Below, one piece after another: positions 43,493-52,371 of a stretch of DNA of 64,000 bases; position 1 is the first letter of the stretch; each line of letters opens with the position of its first letter. The DNA lies in NCBI GenBank assembly GCA_964383845.1, contig CAYLIF010000005.1, forward strand, positions 1-64,000, read 5' to 3'. The DNA is from JAAZGD01 sp964383845 (GTDB lineage: Bacteria; Bacillota; Clostridia; Peptostreptococcales; Anaerovoracaceae). Under the pieces are notes generated by a model. That model searched no databases. It saw nothing but the letters and a program-made list of their open reading frames with translations, and was not told the DNA's origin. A program made the position numbers and the translations under genes.

Positions 43493-44818
43493 CTATTGGA
43501 TTTCGAGTAAATGGAAGGTCTTTTTCCCTTTTTGGATTAGTATTTGTCGGTTTTCGAACCAGCTCTCATCTATCATCAACTTACCATCAGTTATTTTTTT
43601 GCCGGCTAGGGTGAGTCCTCCTTGTTCAATTGTTCGAAAACCCTCTCCCTTGCTTGGAACAAGTCCCAATCTATGAATCAAGTTAACAACTCCCATTCCT
43701 TCTCCTGCAAACTCTGAAGCTGGGATTATTGTAGTAGGAATTTGAGATAAATCTCCTCCACCCCCAAAGGTAGCTTTGGCACCTTCTTGGGCTTTATGCG
43801 CTTCTTCTTCACCGTGGACTAATTTAGTTACTTCAAATGCAAGTATCTCCTTGGCTTTATTTATCTCTTGATCTTTTAGCTCGCTTAGCCGCTCTACTTC
43901 ATCCATAGGCAGGAATGTAAGCATTCTCAAGCATTTATTTACATCTGAGTCTTCAACATTTCTCCAGTATTGATAAAATTCATAGGGAGAAGTTCTTTCA
44001 CTATTCAACCATAAAGCACCCTTTTGGGTTTTTCCCATTTTTACCCCTTCGCTGGTTGTTAGTAAGGCAAAAGTCATTCCATATACCTGCTTTTTAGCTT
44101 CTCTTCTAGTAAGATCTACACCTCCAAGAATATTTGACCACTGGTCATTACCCCCGAACTGCATTTTACAATCTATATCTCTGGCCATAACCATAAAGTC
44201 ATAACTTTGCATTAGCATATAGTTAAACTCCAAGAAAGAGAGTCCTTGCTCTAAACGTTGCTTGAAACAGTCAGCCCTAAGCATATTGTTAACGGAAAAA
44301 TGTCTTCCAATATCACGGATGAACTCAATATAATTTAGAGGTTGAAGCCAACTAATATTATTTACACAAATGGCCTTACCAGGATCCGGTTCTTTGTTGG
44401 CACTGCCTTTTTTTTGTGGGCTGTCAGAGCCCCGATATACATAGTCTTCATCAAATTCGATAAATCTGTCGAAAAGCTTTTTAAAGGCATTGCCATTTTC
44501 AATAATTGTTTCTTGAGTCATCATTTGACGCATGTCTGTCCTACCTGAAGGATCCCCCACAAGTGTAGTGCCTCCACCTATTAGTACTATAGGGGTATGA
44601 CCATACTTTTGCATATACATCATAATTATAACCTGCATAAAATGTCCCACATGCAGGCAATCTGCTGTTGGGTCAAACCCAATGTAGAATCGGATTTTCT
44701 CATTGTTCAAAAGATCTCTTATTTCATCTTCATGAGTGGTTTGTTCAATGAAGCCTCTTTCTTTTAATACATCAAATACGTTGGTTTTTTGGCTTACATT
44801 ATCGGGTATCAAGTTCAT
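43493..44818 (-). CDS. tyrS: Tyrosyl-tRNA synthetase
   Basis: 441 residues, class I synthetase. HVGH at 56-59 is the HIGH motif and KMGKT at 260-264 the KMSKS motif; the C-terminal S4-like RNA-binding domain is present. Residues about 125-147 (between FDED and GKAICVNN) form an insertion of roughly 20 charged residues that I do not recall from standard TyrS. No T-box precedes it; it follows upp by 30 bp with AAGGAGA in the gap. Confidence 0.96.
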   Translation of the reverse strand: MNLIPDNVSQKTNVFDVLKERGFIEQTTHEDEIRDLLNNEKIRFYIGFDPTADCLHVGHFMQVIIMMYMQKYGHTPIVLIGGGTTLVGDPSGRTDMRQMMTQETIIENGNAFKKLFDRFIEFDEDYVYRGSDSPQKKGSANKEPDPGKAICVNNISWLQPLNYIEFIRDIGRHFSVNNMLRADCFKQRLEQGLSFLEFNYMLMQSYDFMVMARDIDCKMQFGGNDQWSNILGGVDLTRREAKKQVYGMTFALLTTSEGVKMGKTQKGALWLNSERTSPYEFYQYWRNVEDSDVNKCLRMLTFLPMDEVERLSELKDQEINKAKEILAFEVTKLVHGEEEAHKAQEGAKATFGGGGDLSQIPTTIIPASEFAGEGMGVVNLIHRLGLVPSKGEGFRTIEQGGLTLAGKKITDGKLMIDESWFENRQILIQKGKKTFHLLEIQ

Positions 44819-44848
44819 TTTTATTCTCCTTCGGCCTTCTTTTGCTCT

Positions 44849-45478
44849 TTATTTTGTTCCGTAAAGTCTATCTCCTGCATCACCTAATCCAGGGACGATA
44901 TAGGCATGCTCATTTAACTTTTCGTCTTTAGCTGCTATGAAAATATCTACATCTGGGTGGGCTTTATGTAACACTTCAATTCCTTCTGGGGCTGCAATCA
45001 AACACATAAAGATTATTTTTTTGCCCCCTTTTTCTTTTATGAAATCTATTGCTGCTGCTGCAGAACCACCAGTTGCCAGCATGGGATCAACTACAAATAC
45101 TTGTCTCTTATCAATATCATTAGGAAGCTTGCAGTAGTATTCTACGGGAAGGTGGGTATCTGGATCCCTATATAGTCCAATGTGACCTACTTTAGCATTT
45201 GGTACCATGGCTAGCATTCCATCCACCATTCCAAGTCCTGCTCTTAAAATAGGAACTATAGCTATATCTTCGCCTGAAAGCATTTTAACATTAGTTTTGC
45301 ATATGGGAGTCTGTATCTCCATATCCACAAGAGGTAAATCTCGGGTAGCTTCATAAGTCATTAACATGCCGATTTCTTTAACAAGTTCTCTGAAATCTTT
45401 TACATTGGTCTCTGTTTTTCTTAGCATTCCTGTTTTGTGTTGAATTAACGGATGATCAAACACATATACTTTACCCAT
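44849..45478 (-). CDS. upp: Uracil phosphoribosyltransferase
   Basis: 209 residues. The PRPP-binding segment is DPMLATGGSAAAAIDFI and the uracil-binding end is IVPGLGDAGDRLYG. It salvages uracil to UMP in the cytoplasm. ATG 45478 follows a GGAGG site. Neighbours rpiB (ribose phosphates) and tyrS are on the same strand. It could use uracil released by the TudS-like enzyme elsewhere in the window, but that link is speculative. Confidence 0.97.
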   Translation of the reverse strand: MGKVYVFDHPLIQHKTGMLRKTETNVKDFRELVKEIGMLMTYEATRDLPLVDMEIQTPICKTNVKMLSGEDIAIVPILRAGLGMVDGMLAMVPNAKVGHIGLYRDPDTHLPVEYYCKLPNDIDKRQVFVVDPMLATGGSAAAAIDFIKEKGGKKIIFMCLIAAPEGIEVLHKAHPDVDIFIAAKDEKLNEHAYIVPGLGDAGDRLYGTK

Positions 45479-45523
45479 AATACTACCTCCATATTTTAAA
45501 AAAATAAGCTTCTAAAAATACAA

Positions 45524-45961
45524 TTAATCACACATTTCGTTTAGCATATCGATTCGCCGTTGATGACGTCCACCTTCACAGCTTTCTTTTAGCCATGCCA
45601 AAGTAATGGCCTTTGCAGTTTCAGGATCTGTTGTGCGACCACCCATAGCAATGATGTTGGCATCATTATGACAACGAGCCATTTTAGCCATATTTACATC
45701 TGTACACAAGGCACAACGAATTCCCTTTACTTTATTTGCTGCTATAGAGATTCCAATACCTGTGCCACACATAACAATTCCCAAGTCTGCTTTTTTGTCT
45801 CGAACTGCTTCTCCGCATAATCTCCCATATATAGGATAGTCTACAGATTCTTCACTATATGTTCCAAGGTCTTCAACTTCGTAGCCATTTTCTTCTAAAA
45901 ATGGTATCAGAATTTCCTTAAGGCAAAAGCCTCCATGATCCGCTGCTAAGGCTATTTTCAT
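45524..45961 (-). CDS. rpiB: Ribose-5-phosphate isomerase B
   Basis: 145 residues. The ALAADHGGF N-terminus and the MCGTGIGISIAANK catalytic-Cys loop match RpiB, which interconverts ribose-5-phosphate and ribulose-5-phosphate. ATG 45961 has a GGTGG site. In-frame TTG and GTG codons just upstream (to 45973) are less likely. Confidence 0.95.
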   Translation of the reverse strand: MKIALAADHGGFCLKEILIPFLEENGYEVEDLGTYSEESVDYPIYGRLCGEAVRDKKADLGIVMCGTGIGISIAANKVKGIRCALCTDVNMAKMARCHNDANIIAMGGRTTDPETAKAITLAWLKESCEGGRHQRRIDMLNEMCD

Positions 45962-45983
45962 TTTTACCACCAAATTCCTTTCA

Positions 45984-47045
45984 CTATACTTTAATTACTT
46001 GGTATCCTGCTGCCTTAAGCATTCTGTTCATTACAGCACCACCAATTCCCTCTTCATCATTATCTTGATTTATTGCTCCTGCAAGAATTAAGTCAACACC
46101 TTCTCGATCTAGTTCTCTCAACCTTGCGAAAAAATGATGAGCCACTTCCTCAGGGTCTAGGTCTTCGATAAATAAGACGGCAACCTTTTTTCTTCCACCA
46201 TCATCCTTTGTTTGATTTTCTGCTTCCTCTTTAAGAGATTCTATTTTTTCTCTTACTTTTTCAGGTTTTCCAGCTACAATAATCATTTCCCCCTTGGGAG
46301 CATAATGTCTATACTTCATTCCAGGAGATTTAGGTGCTTGCCCTTCTTCTTCCCCTGAATTCTGGCAGCTGTCTGAGTTCCATATAACATCCGTTCCTTT
46401 TATATTGTATGCCTCTAGGGCTTTTTTAATATCTTTTACGGAAATTGCACCAGGTCTCAATATGGTAATCTTTTCAGGAATTGTCATATCAACTACTGTG
46501 GATTCGATTCCCAGTTGACAATCATCACCTTCCAGTATTACGTCTACCCTACCATTCAGATCTTCCCAAACGTCCTGATATTTTGTCCCGGAAGGTCGTC
46601 CCGACAAGTTGGCGCTTGGAGCAACTACAGGACACTGTGCTTTTTCAATTAGCTCTAAGGCAACTTTATGGTTAGGCATCCTTACTGCAACCGTATTAAG
46701 CCCTCCAGTTGCCACAAGAGGAACCAGAGGTGTTTTTCTCACCACCATAGTTAAGGGTCCTGGCCAAAAAGCTACTATCAGAGCTTCCATTTCCCTGCTT
46801 ATTATCTGAGCCAAAGATTCAAGGTCTAAAGGTGACGCAATATGAAAAATCATAGGATTATCCCATGGCCTACCCTTGGCTTCATAAATTTTTTTAATGG
46901 CTATAGGATCCAGTCCATTGGCCCCTAGTCCATAAACTGTTTCTGTTGGGAATGCTACCAAGCCACCTTGGGCAATTACCCTAGCGCTATATTCAATATT
47001 TTCCCTTGTGGGCTTCAGTCCTTTTGTTTTCAATGGTGTCTTCAT
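45984..47045 (-). CDS. L-threonylcarbamoyladenylate synthase (Sua5 type)
   Basis: 353 residues. The YrdC domain (about 18-205) has PTETVYGLG, KGRPWDNPM and SANLSG motifs. The extra Sua5 domain follows a linker containing SPGMKYRHYAPKGE. It makes threonylcarbamoyl-AMP, the donor for the t6A modification at position 37 of ANN-decoding tRNAs. It overlaps prfA by one base and is the normal partner of prfA and prmC in Firmicutes. Confidence 0.95.
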   Translation of the reverse strand: MKTPLKTKGLKPTRENIEYSARVIAQGGLVAFPTETVYGLGANGLDPIAIKKIYEAKGRPWDNPMIFHIASPLDLESLAQIISREMEALIVAFWPGPLTMVVRKTPLVPLVATGGLNTVAVRMPNHKVALELIEKAQCPVVAPSANLSGRPSGTKYQDVWEDLNGRVDVILEGDDCQLGIESTVVDMTIPEKITILRPGAISVKDIKKALEAYNIKGTDVIWNSDSCQNSGEEEGQAPKSPGMKYRHYAPKGEMIIVAGKPEKVREKIESLKEEAENQTKDDGGRKKVAVLFIEDLDPEEVAHHFFARLRELDREGVDLILAGAINQDNDEEGIGGAVMNRMLKAAGYQVIKV

Positions 47046-48106
47046 TAGAAACTCTGCATCTTTTCTGCTTGATCGAAGGAAATCAAGCTCTCAATAATTT
47101 CATCTAAGTCACCATCCATAAAGTATTCCAACTTATATAGTGTTACTCCAACTCTATGGTCTGATACTCTTCCTTGGGGAAAATTATAGGTTCTTATTCT
47201 TTCAGAACGGTCTCCCGACCCTACTTGGCTCTTTCTGCTTGCAGACATCTCTTCATTTTGTTCCTGAAGCTTTAGGTCATAAAGCCTTGCTTTTAATACT
47301 TTAAAAGCCTTGTCTTTGTTTTTTATTTGAGACTTCTCGTCCTGGCAAGTTACAACAATTCCCGTGGGTACGTGGGTTAACCTTACTGCAGAATCTGTGG
47401 TATTTACAGATTGTCCACCATTTCCAGAAGAACGATAAACGTCTACCCTTACATCATTTGGATCCAAGGATATTTCCACATCATCAACTTCAGGAAGCAC
47501 TGCCACAGTTGCCGCAGATGTGTGAACACGACCTGAAGACTCTGTTTCAGGAACTCGCTGGACTCTGTGAACTCCACTTTCATATTTTAATCGTGAGTAA
47601 GCACCACGACCTTTTATAAGCATAACTGCCTCTTTTACACCCCCAAGTCCAGTATCGTTAACATCCATAAGCTCTGTTTTCCAACCCCGACGTTCAGCGT
47701 ATCTTAGATACATTCTAAGAAGGCTTGCACCAAAGAGGGCTGCTTCATCGCCTCCAGTTCCAGCTCTTATTTCTAGAATTACGTTTTTCTCATCGTTGGG
47801 GTCTTTAGGCAGCAAAAGTACCCGAAGATCCGCACCCATTTCCTCTAGTTTCTCTTCTAGGATGGGTATCTCCGCTTTTGCCATTTCTCTGATTTCTTCG
47901 TCGCTTTCTTCCAACATGGCTTTGGCTTCTTGTAGTTCTTCTTTTTCTTTTTTATATTCCCGATATTTAAAGACTAAAGGTTCTATCTCTCCCATTTCTT
48001 TCATTAATTTCTGCCATGTTGGCTGGTCTCCAATTATGTCAGGGTTAGAAACTTTTTGGGATAGCTCCTCATATTTATCCAGGGTAAATTCTAATTTATC
48101 AAACAT
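47045..48106 (-). CDS. prfA: Peptide chain release factor 1
   Basis: 353 residues. The GGQ loop lies in RSSGNGGQSVNTTDSAVR and the codon-recognition PxT motif reads PET, so it is RF1 (UAA/UAG). The ATG at 48106 lacks a usual Shine-Dalgarno; the upstream 25 nt are a purine repeat AGAGAAG. The gene that methylates its GGQ glutamine, prmC, is in the window but not adjacent, being about 2.3 kb away across rpmE and trpB. Confidence 0.97.
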   Translation of the reverse strand: MFDKLEFTLDKYEELSQKVSNPDIIGDQPTWQKLMKEMGEIEPLVFKYREYKKEKEELQEAKAMLEESDEEIREMAKAEIPILEEKLEEMGADLRVLLLPKDPNDEKNVILEIRAGTGGDEAALFGASLLRMYLRYAERRGWKTELMDVNDTGLGGVKEAVMLIKGRGAYSRLKYESGVHRVQRVPETESSGRVHTSAATVAVLPEVDDVEISLDPNDVRVDVYRSSGNGGQSVNTTDSAVRLTHVPTGIVVTCQDEKSQIKNKDKAFKVLKARLYDLKLQEQNEEMSASRKSQVGSGDRSERIRTYNFPQGRVSDHRVGVTLYKLEYFMDGDLDEIIESLISFDQAEKMQSF

Positions 48107-48188
48107 TTTTATTCTCTTCTCTCTTCTCTCTTCTTTCTCTGTTACTCTATAATTTAAGCCTATATTATTAATGTCTTATCAACATATC

Positions 48189-48217
48189 ATTATATCAAAC
48201 TTTCGTTGAAATATAAA
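48189..48217 (-). promoter_or_regulatory. Promoter of prfA
   Basis: TTTATA (48212-48217) and a perfect TATAAT (48189-48194), 17 bp apart on the minus strand, starting right after the rpmE terminator. Confidence 0.6.
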
Positions 48218-48225
48218 CCTTGTTC

Positions 48226-48260
48226 ATAAAAAAACTGGAAAATAATTTCCAGTTTTTTGA
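48226..48260 (-). terminator. Terminator after rpmE
   Basis: AAAAACTGGAAA / TTTCCAGTTTTT stem with a short loop and T-tracts on both sides; it follows the rpmE stop by about 8 bp. Confidence 0.88.
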
Positions 48261-48267
48261 AATGCTG

Positions 48268-48468
48268 TTAGTCGATGTTGTATTTGTTCTTAAACTTCTC
48301 AACACGTCCGCCTCTGTTAATAAACTTCTGCTGACCTGTAAAGAATGGATGGCACGCTGAGCATACGTCAAGCCTCAGGTCTTCTTTTGTGGACTTCGTT
48401 ACAAAAGAATTCCCACATGCGCAAGTAACGTTACATTCCTTATAATCAGGATGGATTCCTTCCTTCAT
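48268..48468 (-). CDS. rpmE: 50S ribosomal protein L31
   Basis: 66 residues, zinc-containing form. Cysteines occur in CNVTCACG and in the VCSACHPFFTGQQKF signature. It bridges the two ribosomal subunits. ATG 48468 follows AGGAGG. It is flanked by its own promoter (48542-48571) and terminator, so it is a single-gene unit. Confidence 0.97.
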   Translation of the reverse strand: MKEGIHPDYKECNVTCACGNSFVTKSTKEDLRLDVCSACHPFFTGQQKFINRGGRVEKFKNKYNID

Positions 48469-48541
48469 GTTTCTGCCTCCTTCCCTGCTCAGGCCCTATC
48501 TGAGCAAAATCTGACGCGCTTTTTTCTTCCACATCTCAACT

Positions 48542-48571
48542 AATATATCATAACCCCTTATGAATTTGCAA
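48542..48571 (-). promoter_or_regulatory. Promoter of rpmE
   Basis: TTGCAA (48566-48571) and TATATT (48542-48547), 18 bp apart on the minus strand. With the T-box promoter it forms a divergent pair. The AT-rich 48572-48671 stretch shows nothing else. Confidence 0.55.
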
Positions 48572-48671
48572 GTTTTTTCTTGCTAATTCATTATATTCCA
48601 ATATTTAGGGAAAATCAACAAGTATATACGGAATTTTTAGTGTGATTTTATACATTTTACCAAATTGCCTA

Positions 48672-48700
48672 TTGACGACTACTTTTAAATATGCTATCTT
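48672..48700 (+). promoter_or_regulatory. Promoter of the T-box/trpB transcript
   Basis: TTGACG (48672-48677) and TATCTT (48695-48700), 17 bp apart, about 20 bp ahead of the T-box. Confidence 0.65.
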
Positions 48701-48721
48701 TATCTTAAGTTCATATAAACC

Positions 48722-48985
48722 TATGACGAGGGAGTAAAGTTGTAAAACTGTTTCACAGCGAGTTCGGGGTGGTGGGAGCCGAATAAACGTAAGTCACAGC
48801 AAATGGGCCTCTGAGGGCAAAGCGAAAGATTTAATTCTAGTAGCAGCGACGTGAAGCAGGCGTAACAGGCTAGGGGTGTGATGGCACTCTGCAGAGTGGA
48901 TGGGTTTTAAAGCCCGTCAACCAAGGTGGTACCGCAGATTAATAATCTGTCCTTGATTTTCAAGGGCAGATTTTTGTTTTTGAGA
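48722..48985 (+). ncRNA. T-box leader responding to tRNA-Trp
   Basis: About 260 nt. The conserved T-box sequence AAGGTGGTACCGCAG is at 48922-48936. It is followed by a terminator stem AATCTGTCCTTG / CAAGGGCAGATT (about 48944-48972) and a T-tract. Stem I carries the distal-loop block GGTGGTGGGAGCC. The specifier position, before the GCCTCTGAG block, reads TGG (48804-48806), the Trp codon. Uncharged tRNA-Trp should pair with it and the T-box bulge to allow read-through into trpB, which fits the gene it controls. Confidence 0.92.
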
Positions 48986-49043
48986 CCTTGCAGAGACCCT
49001 TTCTTTAAAAGAAAGCATTTAAATGAAAAGGAGAACCACAATT

Positions 49044-50411
49044 ATGAAAACTAATATTCCAAACAGAATCTATCTAACAGAAGACCAAATGCCTAAGCAA
49101 TGGTATAACCTAAGATCCGACATGAAAGAAAAGCCCGATCCCATGCTTAACCCAGGTACAGGCAAGGCTATTACATTAGAGGACCTAACTCCTATTTTTA
49201 CCGAGAAAACAGCAATGCAAGAACTAGACAACCACACTCAATACATTGATATCCCTGAAGAGGTTCAACGATTTTATAAAATGTATCGCCCATCTCCCTT
49301 AATTCGGGCATACAACTTGGAAAAAGCCCTTGATACGCCAGCGAAAATCTACTACAAGTATGAGGGTAACAATACATCAGGTAGCCATAAATTAAACTCA
49401 GCTGTAGCTCAAGCATATTATGCAAAAGAGCAAGGGTTAAAAGGTCTTACAACAGAAACTGGAGCGGGACAATGGGGAACAGCATTGGCTGAAGCATGTT
49501 CTTTCTTCGGCCTTCCACTAATAGTCTACATGGTAAAAGTTTCTCTTGAACAAAAACCATTTAGAAAGTTTGTAATGGAAACCTTCGATGGTCAGGTTAT
49601 AGGAAGTCCTAGCGACACCACAGAAATAGGTCGAATGATTCTTGAGCAAAATCCAGGCACAGGCGGAAGTTTGGGATGTGCTATATCTGAAGCCGTAGAA
49701 AAAGCAACTGGCACTCCAGATTATAGATATGCTTTGGGATCAGTCCTTAATCAAGTAGTTCTTCACCAATCAATTATTGGATTAGAATCAAAAATTGCTA
49801 TGGAATCCATTGGAGAATACCCCGACCTAGTAATAGGTTGCGCGGGTGGTGGCAGTAACTTAGGTGGCCTCATCGCTCCCTTTATGCAAGATAAGATATT
49901 GGGAAAGGCTTCACCAAGAATTGTGGCAGTTGAGCCTTCATCATGCCCATCCCTAACAAGGGGTAAGTATGCCTACGATTTCTGTGACACAGGAAAGGTT
50001 ACACCATTAGCCAAGATGTATACTTTGGGAAGCGGTTTCATTCCTTCACCAAACCACTCCGGGGGACTTCGTTATCATGGCATGAGCCCTATCGTGTCTA
50101 AGCTTTATCACGATGGTTACATGGAAGCGGTTTCTGTAGAGCAAACAAAGGTCTTTGAAGCGGGAACATTCTTTGCACAAAAAGAAACTATATTGCCAGC
50201 ACCAGAATCTGCACATGCAATAAGGACTGCTATTGACGAAGCTCTTAAATGCAAAGAATCTGGAGAAGAAAAAACCATACTTTTCGGTCTAACAGGAACA
50301 GGCTACTTCGATATGAATGCCTACAACGCATTTAAGGAAGGCCGAATGACTGATTATATCCCAAGTGACGAGGACCTTGAAGAACAATTTAAAACTTTGC
50401 CAGCACTGTAG
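49044..50411 (+). CDS. Tryptophan synthase beta chain-like protein (TrpB2)
   Basis: 455 residues from ATG 49044, which has AAAAGGAG 10 nt upstream; the ATG at 49023 precedes the Shine-Dalgarno. The PLP lysine is K116 in GSHKLNSA, and the phosphate-binding loop is GCAGGGSNLGG. Length and sequence (TEDQMPKQWYN, LGSGFIPSPNHSGGLRYHG) mark the TrpB2 clade rather than TrpB1. It makes tryptophan from indole and serine. No trpA or other trp gene is adjacent, so it may act on free indole. It is controlled by the Trp T-box. Confidence 0.93.
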   Translation: MKTNIPNRIYLTEDQMPKQWYNLRSDMKEKPDPMLNPGTGKAITLEDLTPIFTEKTAMQELDNHTQYIDIPEEVQRFYKMYRPSPLIRAYNLEKALDTPAKIYYKYEGNNTSGSHKLNSAVAQAYYAKEQGLKGLTTETGAGQWGTALAEACSFFGLPLIVYMVKVSLEQKPFRKFVMETFDGQVIGSPSDTTEIGRMILEQNPGTGGSLGCAISEAVEKATGTPDYRYALGSVLNQVVLHQSIIGLESKIAMESIGEYPDLVIGCAGGGSNLGGLIAPFMQDKILGKASPRIVAVEPSSCPSLTRGKYAYDFCDTGKVTPLAKMYTLGSGFIPSPNHSGGLRYHGMSPIVSKLYHDGYMEAVSVEQTKVFEAGTFFAQKETILPAPESAHAIRTAIDEALKCKESGEEKTILFGLTGTGYFDMNAYNAFKEGRMTDYIPSDEDLEEQFKTLPAL

Positions 50412-50423
50412 ATGGATATTCAA

Positions 50424-50458
50424 TAAAAAACCGAGGTCTTAAGACCCCGGTTTTTTTT
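50424..50458. terminator. Bidirectional terminator shared by trpB2 and prmC
   Basis: AAAACCGAGGTCTT / AAGACCCCGGTTTT has A- and T-tracts on both sides. It lies between convergent genes and overlaps the last codons and stop of prmC (50439-50456). Confidence 0.9.
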
Positions 50459-51296
50459 GCATCTGGACTATTCTGTCCAGTTGATTGTAATCTTTTATAA
50501 GCTTTATATTCTGGTAGGATTCCGCTGCTAAATTCCTAATTTCATCCCCTTGATCTTGGCCAATTTCCAGTAATAGATATCCTTGATCACTCATATAGTC
50601 CTTTGCTTCGTAGAAGAGTCGCCGATAAAAGTAAAGACCATCAGGGCCACCATCTAAAGCAATTACTGGATCATGCTCTCTAACTTCTTCCATTAAATCA
50701 ACTATATCTCCGGATTTTATATATGGAGGGTTAACAATAATTAAATCGTAGCAGCCTTCAACTGGTTCAAAAAGGTCTCCGTGAAGAAAATCAATTTCTC
50801 CCGCCTCTTTTCCCATGGCAACCTCCAGGTTTTTAGCGTTTTCTTTTGCAACATACAAGGCACCTTCACTAATATCCACCCCAGTCATTGAAAGGGATTT
50901 GAAAAGTTTTAGAATGGATAAAGCAACACATCCTGACCCAGTACAGAGTTCTAAAACCTTCATATTGGGACTAATAAGCTTTAAGGCTTCCTCTACCAAA
51001 AGTTCTGTTTCACTTCTTGGAATAAGTACCTCCGGGGTAACTTTAAATGTTAGACCCATAAAATCTGCCTGTTCCGTAATGTGTTGCAAGGGAATACCAG
51101 AAGATCTTTTTTGGATTACCTCCCTATACCTTTCTATGAGAGATTCAGAAGCCTCATCTTCAAAGGCCATAAACATTTTGCCTCGATCCATGTTCAGCAG
51201 AAATGAAAGCAGCAAAAGAGCATCATTTCTGGCACTAAGTTTTTTAGCTCCCTTAAGAATATCTTCTCCCTCAGAAAGCAATTCCCTTATTTTCAT
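50439..51296 (-). CDS. prmC: Release factor glutamine methyltransferase
   Basis: 285 residues from ATG 51296. The SAM motif is VLELCTGSGCVALS at about 114-127 and the catalytic NPPY at 189-192. It methylates the Gln of the RF1/RF2 GGQ loop. The start overlaps the DUF1385 stop (TGATG); GTG 51299 is an alternative. The C-terminal residues KKPGS are encoded by the terminator stem itself. Confidence 0.95.
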   Translation of the reverse strand: MKIRELLSEGEDILKGAKKLSARNDALLLLSFLLNMDRGKMFMAFEDEASESLIERYREVIQKRSSGIPLQHITEQADFMGLTFKVTPEVLIPRSETELLVEEALKLISPNMKVLELCTGSGCVALSILKLFKSLSMTGVDISEGALYVAKENAKNLEVAMGKEAGEIDFLHGDLFEPVEGCYDLIIVNPPYIKSGDIVDLMEEVREHDPVIALDGGPDGLYFYRRLFYEAKDYMSDQGYLLLEIGQDQGDEIRNLAAESYQNIKLIKDYNQLDRIVQMQKKPGS

Positions 51297-52309
51297 CACA
51301 CAGCCTCACTAATTTCCTTTAACTGTTGTCCGTTCAAATCACATAAACCTTCGTAATATGGTGTGCTAGGATCTACCATGACAGCTTTCATAGCTGCTAT
51401 AGCTACTTCCAGCTGATCCTCATCAGGTTCCTTGGTAGTTAATTTTTGTAATGCCAATCCCGGAAGACTAAGGACTTTTACAAGCCAGTTGTCTGAACGC
51501 CCTGCCCATTTTAATAGCTCAAAGCCCATACCCGCTATAACTGGAAGCAACAACAAACGTGAAGTAATCCTCCAAAACAAGTTGGGCCAACCCAATAAAG
51601 AAAACATTATCAGGGCAATAATCATTACGAACATCAAAAAACTGGTTCCACAACGTGGATGTAAAGTATAGAAAGGCTTACAATTGGCGGGAGTTAATTC
51701 TAAGCCCGCTTCAAAACAATGTATGGTTTTATGTTCAGCGCCATGGTATTGAAATACCCGGTGGATATCTTTCATCTTAGATATCGCCAACACATATAAA
51801 ACAAACAAGAGTATTCTAAGCAGTCCTTCTACTAAGTTGAGGACAATCACATTGGTTGTTAAGTGAGTCAGCAAATCTAAAACCCATGTTGGTAGAATTA
51901 TAAAAAACCCCACTGTTATAAGCACTGCAACAACTACCGATGTGTATAGCATCCAGTTCCAAGCTTTTTCAGCCCCCAATTTTTTTTCAAGCCATAGGTC
52001 GAACTTACTCTTCTTGTAATCGTTTGTGCCTTCTTCCTCATTGGCCTCTAAAATATCCGCCGAGAACATCAGTGTCTTTGTTCCTTCAATTAAGGCTCCC
52101 GCAAAAATCAAAACTCCTCTTACAAAAGGAATTTTCATAGCTTTAGACTTTTCAGGCAATTTTTGTGTCTTGATATATAGTTTTTGATTTGGGAGTCTAA
52201 GAACAGTAGCTGTTCTCCCCTCACCTTTCATCATTATTCCTTCTAGAACGGCCTGCCCCCCTACTTTAGTTGGACAAGCATCTTTTCTAAAAACCTTCTT
52301 TAAATCCAT
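51296..52309 (-). CDS. DUF1385 membrane protein (YqhQ-like)
   Basis: 337 residues. It has the family N-terminus VGGQAVLEGIMMKG, several membrane helices (about 120-145, 150-175, 220-250) and the central YHGAEHKTIHCFE and HPRCGTSFL motifs. Function is unknown. In Firmicutes it is often found with rpmE, prfA and prmC, as here. It is followed directly by prmC and preceded by rho. Confidence 0.88.
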   Translation of the reverse strand: MDLKKVFRKDACPTKVGGQAVLEGIMMKGEGRTATVLRLPNQKLYIKTQKLPEKSKAMKIPFVRGVLIFAGALIEGTKTLMFSADILEANEEEGTNDYKKSKFDLWLEKKLGAEKAWNWMLYTSVVVAVLITVGFFIILPTWVLDLLTHLTTNVIVLNLVEGLLRILLFVLYVLAISKMKDIHRVFQYHGAEHKTIHCFEAGLELTPANCKPFYTLHPRCGTSFLMFVMIIALIMFSLLGWPNLFWRITSRLLLLPVIAGMGFELLKWAGRSDNWLVKVLSLPGLALQKLTTKEPDEDQLEVAIAAMKAVMVDPSTPYYEGLCDLNGQQLKEISEAV

Positions 52310-52371
52310 TTACTGAGTACCTCTCTACTAGTACTTTTGGCTCTATTGGCCTACTAGCTCTATTTGATCTT

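Noticed and set aside
44819..44848. Possible T-box before tyrS
   Set aside because: Only 30 bp separate upp and tyrS; the only T-box motif in the window is at 48922-48936.
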